Source: Bog-159 sp049514955
Lineage (GTDB): Bacteria; Acidobacteriota; Terriglobia; Bryobacterales; Bryobacteraceae
Reading direction: 5' to 3'
Assembly: GCA_049514955.1 (NCBI GenBank)
Contig: JBEKUO010000534.1
Span: 1 to 5,441, forward strand
DNA length: 5,441 nt
Positions 1 to 3,475 of this stretch are shown here, piece by piece (position 1 is the first letter of the stretch; the number at the start of each line of letters is the position of its first letter). A program made the translations under genes and the position numbers. The notes below the pieces were generated by a model that worked only from the letters and a program-made list of their open reading frames with translations, did not search any database and was not told the origin of the DNA.

Positions 1-5
1 CCGCG

Positions 6-29
6 CGGAGCGAGAAACGTTCGCTTCCG
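6..29. other. Imperfect inverted repeat at left edge
   Basis: CGGAGCGA (6-13) pairs with TCGCTTCCG (21-29) with one bulged base and a 7-base loop. It could be the end of a transcript from a gene left of the window, or simply part of that gene's coding sequence. No T-run follows it, so it is not a typical intrinsic terminator. Stops occur at 30-32, 47-49 and 52-54 in the three forward frames, so an upstream gene on this strand would have to end by base 54. Confidence 0.3.
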
Positions 30-43
30 TAAGTCGAGGGGCA

Positions 44-52
44 TGGTAAACT
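44..52 (+). promoter_or_regulatory. Possible extended -10 promoter for the PPIase gene
   Basis: TGGTAAACT has the TGn extension followed by a 4-of-6 match to TATAAT. No convincing -35 lies at the right distance. A start about 7 bases downstream (near 59) would leave a leader of only about 10 bases before the ATG at 69. No purine-rich Shine-Dalgarno sequence is visible in that stretch. The gene could instead be transcribed from a gene to the left. Confidence 0.35.
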
Positions 53-68
53 AAGTAATTACCAGCCA

Positions 69-995
69 ATGAGAGTCTTCCTGTTTTCGACGTTTCTGTT
101 TACAGCCGCGGCGTGGGCCCAATCTGCCGCGCCCCAAAATGCGCCGCCAGCCAAGCCGCCGGTTTTGTCCCCGGATACCGTTGTGGCGACCTTCGGCAAC
201 GGCCAGAAGCTCACCGTCGGCGAGTTGAAGAACTTCATCAGCGCCATGCCTCCGCAGATGCAGCAGTCCGCTCTGCGCGATCGCAAGGGATTCGTCCAGC
301 AGTTCGCTTTAATGCATCGCCTGGCCGAAATGGCCGAACAAGCGAAGTTGGACCAGAGCAGTCCCACCAAGGAATCCCTGGCGTTCAGCCGAATGTACCT
401 GCTGATGAATGCGCAGATACACGAAGCGATGAACGGTTTCCAGGCGTCGAGCGCCGATATGGACGCTTACTACAAAAAGAACCAGGACCGTTTCAGCCAG
501 GTCAAAGTGAAGGCGATATATATTTCCTTTTCTGCGGATCCTTCTAAGGAGACCGGCGCGGACGGGGAAAAACGCCGCACTGAGGCGGAAGCCCAAGCCA
601 AGATCGAGAAACTGCACGCCCAAATCGCGGCCGGCGCGGATTTCGTGAAGCTGGTGAAGGAGAATTCCGAAGACCAGACCTCGGCCGCCAAAGACGGCGA
701 CTTCGGCACGATCCGCCGCACCGACAACCTTCCGGATGCCATCCGCAACACCATTTTCGCGCTGAAGACCGGCGAGACCAGTTGGCCCGTAAAGCAGCCT
801 CACGGCTTCTATCTATTTCATGCCGACGAGGTAACCGCACAGCCCTTATCTGAAGTGCAGGAACAAATCCTCAACGAACTGAAGCAAGCGCAGTTCAACG
901 AGTGGATGGAACAAATCAAGACCAGCTTGAACCTGAAATACGAGAACGAAACGTTCTTCGCGGGCGGTGCCGAGTCGGCCACCGCGAGCAAGTAG
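69..995 (+). CDS. Exported parvulin-type peptidyl-prolyl cis-trans isomerase (SurA/PrsA-like)
   Basis: This 308-residue protein is probably a periplasmic foldase/chaperone that binds unfolded exported proteins. Residues 1-17 form a signal peptide with a hydrophobic core and an AWA|QS-type cleavage site. A Pro/Ala-rich linker runs to about 35. Residues 36-140 form a helical SurA-N-like chaperone region, and about 146-256 a single parvulin (rotamase) domain. Family marks in that domain are NSEDQTSAAKDGDFG (199-213), the IRNTIFALKTGE stretch (225-236), PVKQPHGFYLF (240-250), and Asp202 at the position of the Pin1 active-site Cys. The two conserved parvulin histidines appear to be Tyr151 (in KAIYISF) and Tyr248 (in GFYLF), so catalysis may be altered or lost. 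A charged helix (258-290) follows, and the tail has no lipobox. The ATG at 69 gives a clean signal peptide, but no Shine-Dalgarno precedes it. Family assignment is firm; the exact orthologue (SurA, PrsA or PpiD-like) is not. Confidence 0.9.
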   Translation: MRVFLFSTFLFTAAAWAQSAAPQNAPPAKPPVLSPDTVVATFGNGQKLTVGELKNFISAMPPQMQQSALRDRKGFVQQFALMHRLAEMAEQAKLDQSSPTKESLAFSRMYLLMNAQIHEAMNGFQASSADMDAYYKKNQDRFSQVKVKAIYISFSADPSKETGADGEKRRTEAEAQAKIEKLHAQIAAGADFVKLVKENSEDQTSAAKDGDFGTIRRTDNLPDAIRNTIFALKTGETSWPVKQPHGFYLFHADEVTAQPLSEVQEQILNELKQAQFNEWMEQIKTSLNLKYENETFFAGGAESATASK

Positions 996-1043
996 GGCGG
1001 GCCAGCATCCGCTAATCGAGAGGCTGCGTCAAAATCGCGGATC

Positions 1044-1061
1044 GCAGGCGGTGCCGCCCGC
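1044..1061. repeat. GC-rich hairpin, first copy of a two-copy intergenic element
   Basis: GGCGG (1047-1051) and CCGCC (1054-1058) form a stem with a two-base TG gap. The stem extends through an A-C mismatch to GC/GC on the outside. The 18-base core matches 1123-1140 at 16 of 18 positions, so the two hairpins are copies of one palindromic element. It lies 48 bases after the PPIase stop and could act in termination or be a REP-like element. The function is not known. Confidence 0.55.
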
Positions 1062-1076
1062 GCCACCAAAACAAAA

Positions 1077-1120
1077 TCTTGTGCTTGCACCTGGGCAGAC
1101 CTTGTGTTTGCTGTGGGCAG
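1077..1120. repeat. Imperfect direct repeat, two copies of about 22 bp
   Basis: The segments 1077-1098 (22 bases) and 1100-1120 (21 bases) align with about 17 matches. They share CTTGTG, TTGC and TGGGCAG blocks. The second copy runs straight into the large palindrome at 1117-1144. The pair looks like part of the same repeat-rich intergenic element rather than a gene. GTGCTTGCAC inside the first copy is itself a small palindrome. Confidence 0.5.
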
Positions 1121-1144
1121 GGCAGGCGGTTCCGCCTGCCCTGC
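1117..1144. repeat. Perfect 13-bp inverted repeat (REP-like hairpin)
   Basis: GCAGGGCAGGCGG (1117-1129) is the exact reverse complement of CCGCCTGCCCTGC (1132-1144), with only two bases (TT) between. As RNA from either strand it would make a very stable hairpin, with a loop of four or more bases once the inner pairs open. It lies between two convergent genes, so it could block or terminate transcripts arriving from both sides. No T-run follows on either strand, so a classical rho-independent terminator is not supported. The related hairpin at 1044-1061 points to a dispersed repeat family, probably with many genomic copies (inference). Confidence 0.8.
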
Positions 1145-1163
1145 ACTTCAGCAAGCGGTATGC

Positions 1164-1190
1164 GGAAGACCGCGCTACGCGCGTCTTTCC
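1164..1190. terminator. Hairpin at first 42-bp unit, possible bidirectional terminator
   Basis: GGAAGAC(C)GCGC pairs with GCGCGTCT(T)TCC around a TAC loop, giving about 11 base pairs with two single-base bulges. On the + strand the stem runs into TCTTTCC, a short T-rich tail. Shorter forms of the same hairpin (AGAC, bulged C, GCGC, loop, GCGC, GTCT) recur at 1209-1228 and 1251-1270 inside the next two units. A role in ending both convergent transcripts is plausible, but the T-run is short. Confidence 0.4.
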
Positions 1191-1292
1191 CAAGCCTCCG
1201 GATTCAGCAGACCGCGCTACGCGCGTCTTTCCCAAGCCTCCGGATTCAGCAGACCGCGCTACGCGCGTCTTTCCCAAGCCTCCGGATTCAGC
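1167..1292. repeat. Three perfect tandem copies of a 42-bp unit
   Basis: Units are 1167-1208, 1209-1250 and 1251-1292, identical by eye. The third unit contains the last 11 codons and the TAG of the minus-strand dehydrogenase (stop at 1261-1259); the other two lie just past the gene end. Forty-two is a multiple of three, so other reading frames stay open through the array and give spurious repetitive ORFs (a 14-residue period). On the minus strand the sequence before the array ends in TCT (1295-1293) and the last unit also ends in TCT followed by TCCGC. This suggests the array arose by duplication at a 3-base TCT homology. Each unit carries a GCGC-TAC-GCGC hairpin with the stop codon position in its loop. 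Confidence 0.95.
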
Positions 1293-2242
1293 AGATTCGG
1301 CGGACGCCGCCCCTCCAGCGCGGCCACGGCATTCTCCGCCGCCATCATCGACATCTTGCGGCGCGTTTCCACCGATGCGCTGGCGATATGCGGCGCCAGC
1401 ACCACGTTTTCAAGCTTGAGCAGCGGCGGATGGACGCGCGGCTCGTTCTCGTATACGTCGATGCCGGCCCCCGCAATCACGCGCTGTTCCAAGGCCTCCG
1501 CCAGCGCCGGCTCATCCACCACGGGCCCGCGCGACGTGTTCACCAGAATCGCGGTGGGCTTCATCATGCGTAGCTCACGCGCGCCGATCAGATGGCGCGT
1601 CTCCGGCATCAGCGGCACGTGCAGGCTCACAAAATCGGATTCCCGCAGCAACCGCTCCGGGCCGACCAACTCCAATCCCAGCTCTTTTTCGACAGTCTCG
1701 GGCGCCCGCCGCGAATCATGATAAAGGATGCGCATGGAAAAACCTTTTGCCCGCCGCGCCACCGCCTGTCCGATGCGGCCCATGCCGAAGATGCCCAGCG
1801 TGCGGTGATGCACGTCCTGCCCCACGAGCAGGTCGACGCGCCACTTCGTCCACTGCCCGGAGTGTACGTAGTGATGGCCTTCGACCACGCGGCGCGCGGC
1901 GGCCAGCAACAGCGTAAACGCGAAGTCGGCCGTGGTGTCGGTGAGCACATCGGGCGTGTGCGTCACCAGGATGCCGTGGCGCGTGGCCGCCGGAACGTCG
2001 ATGTTGTCGTAACCCACCGCCACGTTGGCGATCACCCGTATGCCATCCAGGCTGGCCAGCACCTCCGGCGTGAATTTATCCGTAAGCTGGCTGACCACGC
2101 CCTGTTTGCCGCGTATCCGCCGCGCGAGATCCTCCGCGCTCATGCCGTCGTCGGACTCGGCGTAGTCCACTTCGGCGTGCTCTTTCAGATACGCGATCGC
2201 TTCCGGATAAATGCGTTTGGTCACCAATACGGCGGGTTTCAT
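1259..2242 (-). CDS. D-2-hydroxyacid dehydrogenase, glyoxylate/hydroxypyruvate reductase type
   Basis: This cytoplasmic NAD(P)H-dependent enzyme of 327 residues most likely reduces glyoxylate to glycolate or hydroxypyruvate to D-glycerate. It resembles the GyaR/GhrB/GRHPR group. The split catalytic domain covers about 1-100 and 288-327, and the Rossmann domain about 101-287. Visible marks are ANVAVGYDNIDV (72-83), the nucleotide loop GMGRIG (153-158), NTSRGPVVDE (235-244) with catalytic Arg238, DVYENEP (262-268) with Glu267, and APHIASAS (283-290) with His285. The Arg/Glu/His spacing matches D-glycerate dehydrogenase. After the second Rossmann strand it reads YHDSRR, mixing an acidic residue (NAD-like) with arginines (NADP-like), so cofactor choice is unclear. 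The C-terminal NPEAWERRA and the stop lie in the last copy of the 42-bp array. The start is 47 bp from the divergent gene at 2290. A phosphoglycerate or other 2-ketoacid role cannot be excluded. Confidence 0.92.
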   Translation of the reverse strand: MKPAVLVTKRIYPEAIAYLKEHAEVDYAESDDGMSAEDLARRIRGKQGVVSQLTDKFTPEVLASLDGIRVIANVAVGYDNIDVPAATRHGILVTHTPDVLTDTTADFAFTLLLAAARRVVEGHHYVHSGQWTKWRVDLLVGQDVHHRTLGIFGMGRIGQAVARRAKGFSMRILYHDSRRAPETVEKELGLELVGPERLLRESDFVSLHVPLMPETRHLIGARELRMMKPTAILVNTSRGPVVDEPALAEALEQRVIAGAGIDVYENEPRVHPPLLKLENVVLAPHIASASVETRRKMSMMAAENAVAALEGRRPPNLLNPEAWERRA

Positions 2243-2252
2243 CGGAACGCAA

Positions 2253-2283
2253 ATTGTCGCACATGCCGCAATAGGCGTACAAT
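2253..2283 (-). promoter_or_regulatory. Possible promoter for the D-2-hydroxyacid dehydrogenase
   Basis: Read on the minus strand, TTGTAC (2283-2278) is followed after 18 bases by GACAAT (2258-2253), which is preceded by TGC, an extended -10 feature. The predicted start is near 2246, only about 4 bases before the ATG at 2242. The gene would then be nearly leaderless; no Shine-Dalgarno is present. It occupies the same bases as the opposing promoter. Confidence 0.4.
2254..2283 (+). promoter_or_regulatory. Possible promoter for the beta-hydroxyacid dehydrogenase, leaderless start
   Basis: TTGTCG (2254-2259, 4 of 6 to TTGACA) and TACAAT (2278-2283, 5 of 6 to TATAAT) are separated by 18 bases. 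A start 7 bases after the -10 falls on the A of the ATG at 2290, which predicts a leaderless mRNA. This agrees with the lack of any Shine-Dalgarno. The outer bases ATTGT (2253-2257) and ACAAT (2279-2283) are an inverted repeat, so each promoter's -10 lies over the other's -35. Confidence 0.5.
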
Positions 2284-2289
2284 CCTGAA

Positions 2290-3207
2290 ATGGCCAGATT
2301 AGGTTTTTTGGGACTTGGAATCATGGGCTATCCGATGGCCCGGAACCTGTTGCAGGCGGGTCACGAGGTGGCATTGTGGTCGAATACCACCGAAAAAGCG
2401 CGTAAACTGGCGGCTCTGGAAAAAGGCCGCTTTTGCGCCACGCCCAGGGAGGTCGCGGAGCACGCGGATTGCATCTTCCTCATCGTGGGTGATACTGCCA
2501 TGTCGCGCCAGGCAATCCTGGGCAAGGATGGCATCATTGAGGGTGCCCGCCGCGGTACCGTAGTGGCCGACGCCAGTACCATCTCCCCGAGCGAAAGCCG
2601 CGGGATCGGCCAAGCCTTGGCGGCGAAGGGTGTTGAATTTCTCGACGCTCCCTGCACCGGCTCCAAAGCCGGCGCCGAAGGCGGTACCCTGACATTCATG
2701 ATCGGGGGCGACGGCAAGGTCTTCGAGCATATCCGGCCGTACTTGGAGGTGATGGGGAAGCGCTTCTATTTTTGTGGGGGGCCGGGCATGGGCCTGCATG
2801 CCAAGCTCTCGCAGAACCTGATTCTTTCCAATCTGTTGCAGGGCTTCAACGAAGGCATGGTCCTGGCCGCGAAGGCAGGCGTGGACGCCGACTTGATGCT
2901 GGACATTCTCAACAACAGCGCCGCAAAATCAGGGCTGGTCTCGGCGAAAGGCCCGTTAGTCCTACGCCGGGAGTTCAACCCCGCTTTTTCCGTCAAGTGG
3001 ATGCACAAGGACATCGGGCTGATGTTGGAGTCGGCCAACGAGCTGAAAGTGCCTGTGCCGTTGACCGCCCTGACCGGGCAGATGTTCCAGGCAGCCATCG
3101 CCGAGGGGCATGGCGAGGAGGATATCTGCGCCACTATCAAGGTGTTAGAGGATATGGTCGGGGTGCAAGTGAAGGGTGGAGAAGAGCCGAAAGCGAATGT
3201 CAACTAG
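2290..3207 (+). CDS. Beta-hydroxyacid dehydrogenase (GLYR / 3-hydroxyisobutyrate dehydrogenase family)
   Basis: This 305-residue cytoplasmic NAD(P)H oxidoreductase of the 6-phosphogluconate dehydrogenase-like superfamily probably reduces a small semialdehyde such as tartronate, succinic or glyoxylic substrates. The N-terminal Rossmann domain (1-163) starts with GLGIMGYPMARNLL (8-21) and has DASTIS (94-99). Substrate-loop residues DAPCTGSKAGAEGG (119-132) resemble the GSK-x-xAE pattern of glyoxylate/succinic-semialdehyde reductases more than the SGG of classical 3-hydroxyisobutyrate dehydrogenase. The all-helical C-terminal domain carries the catalytic Lys172 and Asn176 (AKLSQN, 171-176) and the cofactor-contacting lysine in KWMHKDIGL (236-244, Lys240). 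Where many relatives have NRT after the second strand, this protein has SNT (31-33), losing the arginine that often favours NADPH. Length is normal. The divergent hydroxyacid dehydrogenase suggests a shared glyoxylate/glycerate role (inference). The start has no Shine-Dalgarno. Exact substrate is unassigned. Confidence 0.9.
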   Translation: MARLGFLGLGIMGYPMARNLLQAGHEVALWSNTTEKARKLAALEKGRFCATPREVAEHADCIFLIVGDTAMSRQAILGKDGIIEGARRGTVVADASTISPSESRGIGQALAAKGVEFLDAPCTGSKAGAEGGTLTFMIGGDGKVFEHIRPYLEVMGKRFYFCGGPGMGLHAKLSQNLILSNLLQGFNEGMVLAAKAGVDADLMLDILNNSAAKSGLVSAKGPLVLRREFNPAFSVKWMHKDIGLMLESANELKVPVPLTALTGQMFQAAIAEGHGEEDICATIKVLEDMVGVQVKGGEEPKANVN

Positions 3208-3260
3208 CGTGCTTTTCATCACGTTACATCGCGCTCCCTGCCGGAAAATACAAAAAACTG
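3208..3260. other. Non-coding stretch after the beta-hydroxyacid dehydrogenase
   Basis: No coding sequence is supported. There is a weak stem CGTG/CACG (3208-3211 and 3220-3223). A second imperfect stem begins at CCCTG (3236-3240) and closes with CAGGG (3269-3273), including several A-T pairs. Neither is followed by a T-run, so no clear terminator for the upstream gene is seen. Confidence 0.4.
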
Positions 3261-3289
3261 TTGCATTTCAGGGCCGGATATTCTAATAT
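3261..3289 (+). promoter_or_regulatory. Possible promoter for the candidate structured RNA or dxr leader
   Basis: TTGCAT (3261-3266) and TAATAT (3284-3289) are 17 bases apart. The -10 matches TATAAT at 4 of 6 positions and lies in a locally A/T-rich patch. Transcription would start about 3296-3297, immediately before the first arm of the predicted helix at 3299. That coincidence of promoter output and structure start supports the call, but the -35 is weak (3 of 6). Confidence 0.4.
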
Positions 3290-3296
3290 TGGAATC

Positions 3297-3392
3297 AAGC
3301 CGGGGAGGCAACTCCCACCAAAGCGAGACTAACCTCTAAATAAAAAGACCCCTGAAGCAACCTCCCCGGCGCCCGAAAGGGTTGGGTCTTTT
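3297..3392 (+). ncRNA. Candidate structured RNA upstream of dxr (sRNA or switch-like leader)
   Basis: Several helices can be drawn by hand. P1 is a perfect 10-bp pairing of GCCGGGGAGG (3299-3308) with CCTCCCCGGC (3361-3370). P2 is a local hairpin GGGAG-GCAA-CTCCC (3303-3316) with a GNRA tetraloop; it shares its left arm with P1, so the two exclude each other. P3 is a perfect 9-bp pairing of AAAAGACCC (3343-3351) with GGGTCTTTT (3384-3392). P4 is the small hairpin CCC-GAAA-GGG (3372-3381). P1 and P3 cross, which would make a pseudoknot; P2, P3 and P4 nest. The second arm of P1 lies in a near-copy of the P2 right side (GCAAC then CTCCC). It does not match any riboswitch or RNA class I recall. 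It may be a free small RNA, since a separate promoter lies before dxr, or the 5' leader of dxr. Its existence as RNA is inferred. Confidence 0.5.
3343..3392 (+). terminator. Terminator-like long-range stem ending in TCTTTT
   Basis: AAAAGACCC (3343-3351) and GGGTCTTTT (3384-3392) are perfect reverse complements. Between them is an internal GAAA-capped hairpin (3372-3381). The right arm ends in TTTT then CC, resembling an intrinsic terminator, although the Ts also pair in the stem and the loop is long. It could end a roughly 95-nt transcript or be the off-state of a switch controlling dxr. Confidence 0.35.
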
Positions 3393-3441
3393 CCAGTAGA
3401 ACTCAGTTCCTCTAAAGCCGGAGACTCTAGTCAATCTTCCG

Positions 3442-3450
3442 TGCTATCAT
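3442..3450 (+). promoter_or_regulatory. Extended -10 promoter for dxr
   Basis: TGCTATCAT combines the TGn extension with a 5-of-6 match to TATAAT. No good -35 is visible, which is usual for extended -10 promoters. Transcription would begin near 3457, giving a leader of about 19 bases. GACT-CT-AGTC (3423-3432) just upstream is a short inverted repeat and could be an operator, but it is short enough to be chance. Confidence 0.45.
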
Positions 3451-3475
3451 GCGAATGTCATTCTAACTGCTTGAA

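Noticed and set aside
1..54. 3' end of an upstream gene
   Set aside because: All three forward frames close by base 54 and the visible peptides are too short and unmotivated to assign; no gene can be supported.
1029..1277. Minus-strand ORF with repeated GLGKTRVARSAES-like blocks
   Set aside because: It is the same array and palindromes read in another frame. Its repeats reflect DNA structure, with no protein evidence.
1167..1292. CRISPR array
   Set aside because: The three 42-bp units are directly adjacent with no spacers between them, and no cas gene is present.
967..1721. Plus-strand ORFs with repeated 14-residue blocks across the 42-bp array
   Set aside because: They exist because 42 is a multiple of three and the array has no stops in those frames. 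They run antisense into the well-supported dehydrogenase and have no family features or start signals.
1592..2302. Long plus-strand ORF of 236 residues opposite the dehydrogenase
   Set aside because: It is a His/Arg-rich antisense shadow of a gene with full catalytic motifs, common in GC-rich DNA.
3297..3392. Known riboswitches and RNAs (TPP, cobalamin, c-di-GMP, fluoride, preQ1, SRP RNA, tmRNA)
   Set aside because: None of the conserved core motifs I can recall for these classes is present. This is from memory and needs a covariance-model search.
3449..3466. Tiny upstream ORF (MRMSF) before dxr
   Set aside because: It overlaps the predicted -10, has no ribosome site, and would not be fully on the mRNA if transcription starts near 3457. 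It would matter only for a transcript starting near 3297.
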